NCBI GenBank assembly: GCA_002358345.1
Contig: DEOR01000041.1
Location: 1 to 20,647, forward strand
Direction: 5' to 3'
Source: Proteobacteria bacterium UBA3413
GTDB taxonomy: Bacteria; Pseudomonadota; Gammaproteobacteria; Magnimaribacterales; D2472
DNA: 20,647 nucleotides
Shown here one piece after another: positions 6,481 through 13,696 of the stretch. Every line of letters begins with the position of its first letter. Positions within the stretch are counted from its first letter, which is position 1. The notes under the pieces are model-generated. The model saw only the letters and a program-made list of their open reading frames with translations. It did not search any database and was not told where the DNA came from. A program made the position numbers and the translations under genes.

Positions 6481-7498
6481 TTTTTTTCAGCAGCATGGCA
6501 TCACCATAAGACAAAAACCGATACTCTTTCTCGATCGCTAGCTGATAGAGGTCAATCATTTTTTCATACCCAATGAATGCAGCGACCAACATTAGCAGGG
6601 AGGATTTAGGTAAATGGAAATTGGTAATCATTAGGTCCACCACTTTAAACTTATAGCCGGGATAAATAAATAGCTGGGTCTCACCTACAAAAGGTTGCAA
6701 GCCTTGCTGACAAGCTGTCTCTAAAGCTCTAACAGAGGTTGTTCCCACAGCTATGACTCTGCCTCCGCGAGCCTTGGTTTGTTTTATCTGATCAATGAGT
6801 CGGGCATCGACTTCAATTAATTCTTTGTGAATTTGATGCTCTGTGATGAGCTCAGTTTTTACAGGCTGAAAAGTCCCTGCTCCGACCTGAAGATTTAAAT
6901 AGCCCAGGGTCACGCCCTTGCTTTTAATCTCATCGAGTAATTGGGCATCAAAATGCATACCTGCTGTGGGTGCAGCCACCGACTCCTTTCGCTGAGTGTC
7001 AGCATAAACAGTTTCGTATCTCTCTTCATCAATTTTCTCTGCAGAACGATGCATGTATGGTGGTAAAGGTATCTCACCGAATGATTCAAAAATCTCATGG
7101 GGGTCTGAAGCCCACTCTAATATAAAAAAATTATCCTGGCGTCCAGTAACAACCGCAGAGAAATTCTTACTATCAAAACAAAAATTTAATTGGGTCTGCT
7201 CTTTGGGTGATCTGGAAGATTTAATTTGCACCAGAGTTTGGTGATGAGATAAAAATCTTTCAAGAAAAATTTCGACTTTTCCGCCTGTACTTTTTTCTCC
7301 ATGGAGCCTGGCTGGAATAACGGACGTTTGATTCACTACCAGTAAATCGCCCTTCTCCATATAGGATGCAATATTTTTAAATTGTCTGTGTTCAGCCTCA
7401 TTAATACAGGCAAGCAGTCTTGATTCAACACGGTTTTTAGATGGGTATTGCGCAATTAAGTGCTCGGGAAGGTCGTAGTTAAATTTTTCAGTTTTCAT
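6470..7498 (-). CDS. queA: S-adenosylmethionine:tRNA ribosyltransferase-isomerase QueA
   Basis: QueA transfers and isomerises the ribosyl group of S-adenosylmethionine onto preQ1 in tRNA to make epoxyqueuosine. The 342-residue protein (E. coli 356) shows the N-terminal FNYDLPEHLIAQYPS, then SVAAPTAGMHFD, QVGAGTFQPVKTE, GTTSVRALETA and the C-terminal ITNFHLPKSSLLMLVAAF, all typical of the family. It heads the queA-tgt-yajC-secD-secF unit. No Shine-Dalgarno precedes the ATG (CCCCTTGC); a TAGAAT -10 hexamer lies 11 nt upstream with TTGTAG 17 bp further, so the 5' leader would be only a few nucleotides. Confidence 0.97.
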   Translation of the reverse strand: MKTEKFNYDLPEHLIAQYPSKNRVESRLLACINEAEHRQFKNIASYMEKGDLLVVNQTSVIPARLHGEKSTGGKVEIFLERFLSHHQTLVQIKSSRSPKEQTQLNFCFDSKNFSAVVTGRQDNFFILEWASDPHEIFESFGEIPLPPYMHRSAEKIDEERYETVYADTQRKESVAAPTAGMHFDAQLLDEIKSKGVTLGYLNLQVGAGTFQPVKTELITEHQIHKELIEVDARLIDQIKQTKARGGRVIAVGTTSVRALETACQQGLQPFVGETQLFIYPGYKFKVVDLMITNFHLPKSSLLMLVAAFIGYEKMIDLYQLAIEKEYRFLSYGDAMLLKKNEI

Positions 7499-7509
7499 GC
7501 AAGGGGATC

Positions 7510-7538
7510 ATTCTAAAAGATGTTCTTCTCAGCTACAA
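7510..7538 (-). promoter_or_regulatory. queA-operon promoter
   Basis: On the minus strand, -35 TTGTAG (7533-7538) and -10 TAGAAT (7510-7515) are separated by 17 bp. The -10 is 11 nt before the queA ATG, which predicts a leader of about 4-5 nt. Both hexamers coincide with hexamers of the opposing tRNA-Leu promoter. Confidence 0.5.
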
Positions 7539-7539
7539 T
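7511..7539 (+). promoter_or_regulatory. tRNA-Leu promoter
   Basis: -35 TTCTAA (7511-7516, weak) and -10 TACAAT (7534-7539, 5/6) are spaced by 17 bp. The -10 ends 9 nt before the tRNA and is followed by GCG, a GC-rich discriminator. It occupies the same bases as the queA promoter on the other strand. Confidence 0.5.
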
Positions 7540-7548
7540 GCGAATCTA

Positions 7549-7633
7549 GCCCCATTGGCGGAATTGGTAGACGCGCGCGATTCAAAATCGCGTTCCTTCG
7601 GGAGTACCTGTTCGACTCAGGTATGGGGCACCA
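7549..7633 (+). tRNA. tRNA-Leu (anticodon CAA)
   Basis: An 85-nt class II tRNA with acceptor stem GCCCCAT/ATGGGGC, discriminator A, encoded CCA, a long variable arm (GTTCCTTCGGGAGT) and T arm ACCTG-TTCGACT-CAGGT. The anticodon stem CGCGA/TCGCG holds the loop TTCAAAA, so the anticodon is CAA and it reads UUG. No terminator is evident before proB, 73 bp downstream, so read-through into proBA is possible. Confidence 0.97.
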
Positions 7634-7706
7634 ACATTTAACCAAGATATAAATTGATAAAGAATAACTTTTGTGAAATTCATAATATCCATTACAGTCT
7701 CTCTAG

Positions 7707-8489
7707 ATGCATAACTTAAATTCTTATAATCGAATTGTTGTCAAAATTGGTTCAGCGGTCTTAGTCAATCCTAAGGGTAAAATTGATCATGTATTTTTAG
7801 CTAATTTGGTCAAGGATATTGCATGGCTAAGAAACAAAAATAAAGAAGTGCTCATTGTTTCATCAGGAGCTATTGCGCTAGGGCGAAAAAATATTGCTCT
7901 ACCAAAAAATCTAACCCTTGCTGAGTCTCAAGCCCTGGCAGCCCATGGGCAAATTGAACTGATGATCGCATGGAAAAAGCACCTCAATAAACATAATATT
8001 CATGTTGGTCAGATGTTGTTAACGCCCAGGGAAACCGAATTAAAAATCTCTGCAAATAACGCTAAACAAACTCTCTCAAAGCTTCTAGATGTGGGATGCC
8101 TTCCAATCATTAACGAAAATGATACTACGGCAACAGATGAGATAAAATTTGGAGATAACGATCTACTGGCTGCAAAAATTTCAAATCTCTTCCAAGCAGA
8201 CTTATTGGTAATACTTTCAAGTGTTGATGGTCTGTATGCATCAGAAGCTGACATACAAAATAATAACGCCTCAGGCTTAATCAGAGAAGTCACTAAGATT
8301 AACGCCAAAATTAAAAAAATGGGTGGCCAGGCAAGCGGCATGGGTAAAGGAGGTATGATCTCTAAGATTGAGGCTGCTGAAATATGCTTCAAAAATAAAT
8401 GTGACATGGTCATCACCTCTGGCAATAAAAAGAAACCAATTACAGGTTTGAACGCTAAAGCAAGAGCCACTTGGTTTGTAAAAAAATGA
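7707..8489 (+). CDS. proB: Glutamate 5-kinase, short form lacking the PUA domain
   Basis: ProB phosphorylates glutamate to gamma-glutamyl phosphate, the first step of proline synthesis. The 260 residues form one amino-acid-kinase domain: VVKIGSAVLV at 11-20, VSSGAIALGR at 51-60, INENDTTATDEIKFGDND at 135-152, SSVDGLY at 171-177 and GKGGMISKIEAAEI near 213-226. It ends after ATWFVKK, about where full-length enzymes (367 residues in E. coli) continue into RKRWI and the PUA domain; short forms are known in some bacteria. SSGxIALGR and the GDNDLLAAKI context look more like alphaproteobacterial ProB than the gammaproteobacterial SSGAIAAG form, judged by eye. The TGA overlaps the proA ATG. No Shine-Dalgarno precedes the ATG. 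proC is not in the window. Confidence 0.93.
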   Translation: MHNLNSYNRIVVKIGSAVLVNPKGKIDHVFLANLVKDIAWLRNKNKEVLIVSSGAIALGRKNIALPKNLTLAESQALAAHGQIELMIAWKKHLNKHNIHVGQMLLTPRETELKISANNAKQTLSKLLDVGCLPIINENDTTATDEIKFGDNDLLAAKISNLFQADLLVILSSVDGLYASEADIQNNNASGLIREVTKINAKIKKMGGQASGMGKGGMISKIEAAEICFKNKCDMVITSGNKKKPITGLNAKARATWFVKK

Positions 8490-9751
8490 ATATGGACCTT
8501 AAGCAGCAACTCTATGAGATGGGTCAAAAGGCTAAAAATGCTGCGTCTATTTTAAATACCTCGTCCTCCCAACAAAAAAATGGTTTCTTTGATTTTGCGA
8601 TTGAAGAAATTAACGCTCAAAAAGACTTGATACTCAAGGCTAATGGTCAAGATATTACTAAGGCAAAAGACAATGGGAAAGATAATGCTTTTATTGATCG
8701 TCTGACCCTTAATAAAGAGCGCTTAGATAGCATGTGTAAAACATTAGAAGAAATAAAGCTTTTTGCTGATCCTGTCGGAAAAATCCTAGCAAACTGGGAT
8801 CGGCCGAATGGCTTAAATATCTCGAGGGTTTCTACTCCTCTGGGAGTCATTGGGTTGATTTTTGAGAGTCGTCCCAATGTTGCAAGTGATGCTGGCGGTT
8901 TATGCCTTAAATCAGGAAATGCGGTAATTTTAAGAAGTGGCAAAGATGGTCTAAGATCAGCTTTAGCTATTGTCGCTGCCCTGAGATCAGCATTAGTGAA
9001 AGCTAAGCTGCCTGAAGATTGCATTCAACTAGTCTCTTCAAAGCAAAGGGAAGCAGCGACCTACATGCTTGAAGGTCTAAATGGCGCGATAGATGTGATA
9101 GTGCCAAGAGGTGGCAAAAGTTTAGTCGCAGAGGTTGAGAGGTCAGCAAAAGTACCTGTTTTTGGTCATCTCGAAGGCATCTGTCATGTGTATATAGATA
9201 ATCGTGCCGACCAGGCAAAGGCTCTAGAGATATGTATTAATTCAAAAATGAGGCGAACAGGCGTTTGTGGTGCGGCTGAAACTATTTTAATACATCACGA
9301 CATTGCAGATATATTTGGCCCCTTGTTAATTCAAAAATTAAGCTCTTTAGGTTGCGAGGTTCGAGGATGTGATAAAGCCCAGCTATTAGATGCAAGGGTT
9401 ATTCCTGCGATCGAGGAAGATTGGTCAACTGAATATCTAGCGCCTATTGTAAGCATCAAGCTTGTTAATAGCATTGGAGATGCTGTTGAGCATATTAATA
9501 AATATGGAACGGGGCATACAGAATGTATTGTCAGTGATAATAAAGAGGCTCAAAATCAATTCACCTCTTCGATTGATAGCGCCATATTGATGATCAATGC
9601 CTCGACACAATTTGCCGATGGAGGTGAGTTTGGGCTGGGTGGTGAAATAGGGATTGCAACTGGTAAATTTCATGCCAGAGGACCCGTCGGAATAGATCAG
9701 TTGACTAGTTTTAAATACATTGTCTCTGGTAATGGCCAAACAAGAAGCTAG
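8486..9751 (+). CDS. proA: Glutamate-5-semialdehyde dehydrogenase (gamma-glutamyl phosphate reductase)
   Basis: ProA uses NADPH to reduce gamma-glutamyl phosphate to glutamate semialdehyde, which cyclises on the way to proline. The 421-residue aldehyde-dehydrogenase-fold protein shows PLGVIGLIFESRPNV at 118-132, LKSGNAVILRSGK, VPRGGKSL near 207-214, and the catalytic cysteine at 261 in MRRTGVCGAAE. The MRRTGVCGAAET form is that of many alphaproteobacterial ProA proteins, unlike E. coli (QRPSTCNTVET), which raises the possibility that proBA was acquired together. The start is the ATG at 8486 overlapping the proB TGA (ATGA); a TTG at 8471 and an ATG at 8492 are alternatives. It converges with rsmJ across a 40-bp gap with no visible terminator. 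Confidence 0.96.
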   Translation: MNMDLKQQLYEMGQKAKNAASILNTSSSQQKNGFFDFAIEEINAQKDLILKANGQDITKAKDNGKDNAFIDRLTLNKERLDSMCKTLEEIKLFADPVGKILANWDRPNGLNISRVSTPLGVIGLIFESRPNVASDAGGLCLKSGNAVILRSGKDGLRSALAIVAALRSALVKAKLPEDCIQLVSSKQREAATYMLEGLNGAIDVIVPRGGKSLVAEVERSAKVPVFGHLEGICHVYIDNRADQAKALEICINSKMRRTGVCGAAETILIHHDIADIFGPLLIQKLSSLGCEVRGCDKAQLLDARVIPAIEEDWSTEYLAPIVSIKLVNSIGDAVEHINKYGTGHTECIVSDNKEAQNQFTSSIDSAILMINASTQFADGGEFGLGGEIGIATGKFHARGPVGIDQLTSFKYIVSGNGQTRS

Positions 9752-9791
9752 CCTGGGCAGATATTTCTTTCAAAAATTACAGTCAAGCGAG

Positions 9792-10532
9792 CTAAATATA
9801 AACATCAAACCTAGTGGTTTTCCCGGGAACCTTATAATTAATGCCTTCAGCAAAAGCTTTGGCTTTAATCGGTCTTTTAACAATCATTTTTTTAACTGGC
9901 ATTAGTCGCAAGACTTCAAAATCTTCTTGAGGCTCATTGCGAAATCCCTCTATTTCCAAGACCTTAGCAAGATAGTCTAGCTGACCTGAGCCCAACGCAG
10001 TTTTCTTGGACGTGGGGTACATAGGATCAAAATAAACGACATCAAAGTTATCTGCCTCTTTTATAAACATGCATGCATTGCCTTGTATCAAAGTAAGATT
10101 TTCAAGAAGGCTTCCATGGGAAGCTCTGCTTCTCCTTAAAGCATCTTGTAGCAATAAAAAAAGTAGTTTGCTTTGCTCAACTGCCGTGACTTGATGGCCT
10201 AGGCTTAAAAATAATAAAGTGTCCTGCAATAATCCTGCGGTGCAGTCCAAAATCCTTAGAGGCTTGTCTGATTTACCCAAAGCTTTTTTAATAAGTTTCT
10301 CATGGTCGGCTCTTTTGAGACGCCAGCCACTAGAGCCAGAATGAAAATCGATATGAAATTTATTAGATGCCCTAGCATCAGGATGAAAAAAAAATAAACC
10401 AGCATCGCTTAGTTCCAAGTGAGCCTCGTGACAGTCCTCGCGACTGAGTGCGGCCTCTAGCCCAATTGAGCTAGCCAGTTCTTCGGCAATGAGTTTATGG
10501 GTCTGTGAGGCATAGAAAAAACTTCTGATCAT
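9792..10532 (-). CDS. rsmJ: 16S rRNA (guanine1516-N2)-methyltransferase RsmJ
   Basis: RsmJ methylates G1516 of 16S rRNA using S-adenosylmethionine. The 246-residue protein (E. coli 250) has a Rossmann motif I ILDCTAGLLQDT at 94-105, an acidic motif II (VTAVEQ), the catalytic VVYFDPMYP at 165-173, and VKRPIKAKAF plus TRFDVYI at the C-terminus. In motif I the usual AGLGRD reads AGLLQD, so one glycine of the cofactor loop is replaced by Leu. The start overlaps the uppP TGA by 4 bp. It is the last gene of the lepA-headed unit. Confidence 0.93.
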   Translation of the reverse strand: MIRSFFYASQTHKLIAEELASSIGLEAALSREDCHEAHLELSDAGLFFFHPDARASNKFHIDFHSGSSGWRLKRADHEKLIKKALGKSDKPLRILDCTAGLLQDTLLFLSLGHQVTAVEQSKLLFLLLQDALRRSRASHGSLLENLTLIQGNACMFIKEADNFDVVYFDPMYPTSKKTALGSGQLDYLAKVLEIEGFRNEPQEDFEVLRLMPVKKMIVKRPIKAKAFAEGINYKVPGKTTRFDVYI

Positions 10533-11323
10533 AAAAGCAGTAATGCCAGCCCCAACAGCAATCTATATATTACAAAGGGCGTCATTCCTATTCTCTCCAC
10601 GAATTGCAAGAAGACTTTAATACTGAGAAAGGCAATAACAGCAGACCCCATAAAACCAGTCAGCAAGATCATGAGGTCATCTACAGTCAGGACCAAAGAA
10701 TCCTTGAGTACCATTAAAATTAAAGCGCCTAGAATTGTTGGAATGCTTAATAAAAAAGCAAATTTCGACGAGTCCTTTAAATTTAGACCTATCAACAAGC
10801 CCCCTGTTATAGCCATGCCGGATCTTGAGGCGCCAGGAAAAATCGCTAAGGCTTGAAGGCATCCAATAACAACAGCAGCCAGGACTGTTAAGCCCAGAAG
10901 ATTTTTTGTTTGAGGGGAGAATTTAAAGGCAAGCCATAATAAGCCTGCAAAAATTAGATTGGCCCAAGCAATAGATTCAATGCTGGCGCTTCTTTCTGCT
11001 ATGAGATCAGAGAAGATGAACCCCATTAGAACTATGGGCATGGTGGCGACAATTAAATTCAATCCAAGATTAAAGTCTTTCTGGTTGCGATGATTTGCCC
11101 AAGGCCACCATGCTTGAGCCAAACGCATTAAGTCATTTTTAAAATAAACAATAACGGCAGCCAAGGTGCCCCCATGCACAGCAATATCAAAAACTAACCC
11201 AAAATCCTTGGCTCCGAATAGCAATGATGGAAAGAGCAAATGAGCTGAGCTAGAAACCGGTAAAAACTCTGTTAAGCCTTGAATGCAGGCTAAGAGCAAG
11301 GCTAATAAAAAATCAGTGATCAT
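10529..11323 (-). CDS. uppP: Undecaprenyl-diphosphatase UppP (BacA)
   Basis: UppP is an integral membrane phosphatase that regenerates undecaprenyl phosphate, the lipid carrier for peptidoglycan and O-antigen units, and can confer bacitracin resistance. The 264-residue, highly hydrophobic protein carries both catalytic signatures: QGLTEFLPVSSSAH at 15-28 (Glu19, Ser24-26, His28) and FPGASRSG at 162-169 (Arg167). Length is close to the 273 of E. coli. It overlaps tsaB upstream and rsmJ downstream by 4 bp each, so all three are probably translationally coupled. Confidence 0.97.
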   Translation of the reverse strand: MITDFLLALLLACIQGLTEFLPVSSSAHLLFPSLLFGAKDFGLVFDIAVHGGTLAAVIVYFKNDLMRLAQAWWPWANHRNQKDFNLGLNLIVATMPIVLMGFIFSDLIAERSASIESIAWANLIFAGLLWLAFKFSPQTKNLLGLTVLAAVVIGCLQALAIFPGASRSGMAITGGLLIGLNLKDSSKFAFLLSIPTILGALILMVLKDSLVLTVDDLMILLTGFMGSAVIAFLSIKVFLQFVERIGMTPFVIYRLLLGLALLLL

Positions 11324-11979
11324 TTTTTCTGATACTCGGGCGTCTTGAGGTAGACAGGATTAGCTAATTCAGGATCAAACCTTTTCCCTGTTGCTAATTC
11401 AAGCTTGGCCAATGCCGCGACTGATTCTGCTCCTGCTTGCGCCAAAGAAAGGTATTGCGAGTGTTGGTCTATGATCTTAGGCCAACCCGAGCCAATAAAA
11501 TAAGAGGAGCTATTAGATAGATAAGCATCCAATGCTGCAAAGCTCATGACTGATTCTTGGCCCATGCTCTCAATGCCAGTCGGTGACTTAGTAAAGGCTC
11601 CGAAATAGCTCTCATTCAGATCAGCCTGTAAGGTGACTAGAATCTCAGCCTCATCCTCATCGATCCATTGGGCTGCCTCATAGGCTAAAGCTTTTAAATT
11701 AGAGATAGGGATTAGTGGTAAATTTTTAACAACGGCTATGGGCTTTAAAAATGATGCTGTAATTCGCAAGGCAGTGTATGAGCCAGGGCCCTGAGCAAAT
11801 GCTAAGGCGTCCAACGAGTCAAAGTCCTTGGTGGTATCAAAATCAATGCATGAGAAAAGCTCGCCCCATTCAGGCCGATGCTTTCTCTCGTGCGTTTGGG
11901 TGAAAGTATTGACCTCGTCACCGCTTAAAAGCGCTATGGAAGAGTAAGTCCCGCTTATATCAAGGGCCAGAATTTTCAT
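11320..11979 (-). CDS. tsaB: tRNA threonylcarbamoyladenosine biosynthesis protein TsaB
   Basis: TsaB is the inactive ASKHA-fold partner of TsaD in the t6A37 complex (with TsaE; TsaC makes the precursor). The 219-residue protein has ILALDISGTYSSIAL at 3-17 and the hallmark FAQGPGSYTALRI at 61-73. Like other TsaB proteins it lacks the metal-binding histidines of TsaD. It starts 3 bp after the adk stop and overlaps uppP by 4 bp. adk-tsaB adjacency with rsmJ nearby is also known from Pseudomonas. Confidence 0.95.
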   Translation of the reverse strand: MKILALDISGTYSSIALLSGDEVNTFTQTHERKHRPEWGELFSCIDFDTTKDFDSLDALAFAQGPGSYTALRITASFLKPIAVVKNLPLIPISNLKALAYEAAQWIDEDEAEILVTLQADLNESYFGAFTKSPTGIESMGQESVMSFAALDAYLSNSSSYFIGSGWPKIIDQHSQYLSLAQAGAESVAALAKLELATGKRFDPELANPVYLKTPEYQKK

Positions 11980-11982
11980 GAG

Positions 11983-12627
11983 CTAGAAATGTTTATTGAT
12001 TTCCTCAAAGACTCTCTGAACCTCCATAGAGCCGTCTACCCTGACATAATGTAATCCACTTTGGGTTGATACAGCTTGATAGTATTCAACAAGAGGCTGG
12101 GTTTCTTCGTGATAAATATTCAATCGACGTTTCACCGTCTCAGGTAAATCATCTTCTCTTTGAATGAGGGGCTCGCCGGTCACATCATCCAGCCCATCGG
12201 TAATTGGGGGCTGGTAATCCACATGATAATTCCTGCCTGATCCTGGGTGAACTCGTCGACCCGACATTCGATTGACAATGATCTCGTCCTCAACATTGAT
12301 CTCTATCACATGGCTAAATTCAATGTTATGTTGCACACACAAGTCAGCCTGCCCTGCCGTTCTAATGCAGCCATCAAATAGGAATCCTGCATCACAGTCG
12401 GACTGGGCAATTCTGTCTGAAATAAGCTCAATGATAATTTCATCAGACACCAGGCCTCCCGACTTCATGACACTGCTAACCTTTTGGCCCAAGGCATTGC
12501 CTGAAGCTATGGCGGCACGCAACATGTCGCCTGTGCTAATTTTAGGAATGTTTAAGGATCTGCAGATTAAGTCAGCTTGAGTGCCTTTTCCAGCCCCTGG
12601 AGGGCCGATAAGTAATAGTTTATTCAT
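11983..12627 (-). CDS. adk: Adenylate kinase with an altered DGFPRT motif
   Basis: Adk interconverts AMP plus ATP and two ADP. At 214 residues it has the E. coli length. The P-loop GPPGAGKGTQ spans 8-17, the AMP-site arginine is in STGDMLRAA (31-39), and a long LID (GRRVHPGSGRNYH, then DDVTGEPL) is present without zinc cysteines. The near-invariant DGFPRT reads DGCIRT at 85-90: Asp85 and Arg89 are kept, but Phe-Pro is replaced by Cys-Ile. In E. coli this proline (Pro87) is the conserved cis-proline and its substitution gives a temperature-sensitive enzyme. The start overlaps acpS by 4 bp. Identity is certain; the kinetic effect is unknown. Confidence 0.96.
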   Translation of the reverse strand: MNKLLLIGPPGAGKGTQADLICRSLNIPKISTGDMLRAAIASGNALGQKVSSVMKSGGLVSDEIIIELISDRIAQSDCDAGFLFDGCIRTAGQADLCVQHNIEFSHVIEINVEDEIIVNRMSGRRVHPGSGRNYHVDYQPPITDGLDDVTGEPLIQREDDLPETVKRRLNIYHEETQPLVEYYQAVSTQSGLHYVRVDGSMEVQRVFEEINKHF

Positions 12628-13001
12628 CCTTCCAATATTGCAAATGCTATTAGGTGGTTTCTTTCATCGCACAGACTAACATGGGATTTGTTGATGCCCA
12701 AGCTCTCCGCATAAGATTTAGCCTCTTTTGAGTATACTACCTCTGGTTTTCCTGAATGATCACGTAAAATCTGAATTGTTTGAGGGAAAAGAGGTGCGCG
12801 AAACCCAGTGCCAAAGGCTTTAACTATTGCTTCTTTTGCTGCAAATTGTTTTCCTAAATAAGCCAGTCTCTGTCCCTCCCTCAATGCTATAAAGTGTGGC
12901 AGCTCATCGGGACCAAGAATTTTTTTAGCGAATGCCAGCGGTGCCTTCATTGCTTTAATTCGCTCTAGATCTACTATGTCTGTGCCAATACCAAAAATCA
13001 T
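12624..13001 (-). CDS. acpS: Holo-[acyl-carrier-protein] synthase
   Basis: AcpS transfers 4'-phosphopantetheine from CoA to apo-ACP, activating fatty-acid synthesis. The 125-residue protein has the Mg2+-binding GIGTDIVDLERI at 4-15 (Asp8) and FAAKEAIVKAFGTG at 53-66 (Glu57), both diagnostic, and ends VSLCDERNHLIAFAILE. In most Gammaproteobacteria pdxJ lies between recO and acpS; here recO and acpS overlap directly by 4 bp and pdxJ is absent. Confidence 0.96.
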   Translation of the reverse strand: MIFGIGTDIVDLERIKAMKAPLAFAKKILGPDELPHFIALREGQRLAYLGKQFAAKEAIVKAFGTGFRAPLFPQTIQILRDHSGKPEVVYSKEAKSYAESLGINKSHVSLCDERNHLIAFAILEG

Positions 13002-13696
13002 ATTTTAATTTTTTTAAAGAATTCTCTGCTACTCAACTCTCTCCCATCTAGGCAGGCTGTAATCGCAACCTGCGATAGCTGCTTTAATTTTAACTTATCA
13101 ATGTCTTGAACCTCACGATTCTTGATTAAAAAAATTTCATCTGCCGTAAAACCAAGATTATCATTTGAGGGGTAAAATCCTCGCTCTGGTTTGTATGAAT
13201 AGATCACAGAATCTCTGAATTCTGAATTCTCGTTCATGTCAGTATCAAAGTTAATGCCATACCCAAGAATATCCAGTAGGTCTAATTCAAAGATTCGCAA
13301 AGCTGACTCATCAATGGCATCTAAGCGCGCAAGGTCTACAAAGTTGCTATAGAGTTGATACAGCTCAAGATTAGCCAAACCCTTGGGAAGGAGCCTGATC
13401 ATCAACTCATTCACGTAAAGATAGGTGTATAAATCGTGAGGGCCTTTTGCGGATTGTGATAAATAGTTAGAGTCAATTTGCGTCAGAGTTTTCATGTCTG
13501 ATTTTCCAGTCACCATAATTTTGAGAGCAGAGAAAGGGAGTAAATGACCAAAAAACTTAGACCTTGGATTTTTTGCACCCTTGGCGACTATGGATACTTT
13601 TCCAGAAGACTCTGTGAACACATCTGCAATGATCGAAGTGTCACCAAAAGATCTAGAGTGGAGAAGAAAGCAAGGCTCCCAGCTATGTGGTGTCAT
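12998..13696 (-). CDS. recO: DNA repair protein RecO
   Basis: RecO promotes RecA loading onto SSB-coated single-stranded DNA and strand annealing in the RecFOR pathway. The protein (232 residues from the ATG at 13696) has the N-terminal OB-fold pattern EPCFLLHSRSFGDTSIIADVF and VAKGAKNPRSKF, then a helical region with LYTYLYVNELMIRLLP and a C-terminal RELSSREFFKKI. TTG at 13714 or GTG at 13711 would add 5-6 residues; the ATG is preferred because MTPHSWEP aligns best with family starts. It overlaps the end of era by 14 bp. No zinc-binding cysteine cluster is seen, as in E. coli RecO. Confidence 0.92.
   Translation of the reverse strand: MTPHSWEPCFLLHSRSFGDTSIIADVFTESSGKVSIVAKGAKNPRSKFFGHLLPFSALKIMVTGKSDMKTLTQIDSNYLSQSAKGPHDLYTYLYVNELMIRLLPKGLANLELYQLYSNFVDLARLDAIDESALRIFELDLLDILGYGINFDTDMNENSEFRDSVIYSYKPERGFYPSNDNLGFTADEIFLIKNREVQDIDKLKLKQLSQVAITACLDGRELSSREFFKKIKI

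Noticed and set aside
7634..7706. Possible terminator after tRNA-Leu, or a dedicated proB promoter
   Set aside because: No stem-loop is visible. The best promoter pair, TTGATA (7654-7659) with CATAAT (7681-7686), has a 21-bp spacer, too poor to call.
8009..8527. 172-codon open frame on the minus strand inside proB
   Set aside because: It lies opposite a well-conserved kinase domain, has no start context and resembles no known family; it is a shadow of proB.
9752..9791. Possible bidirectional terminator between proA and rsmJ
   Set aside because: The 40-bp convergent gap shows no convincing inverted repeat with a T-run.
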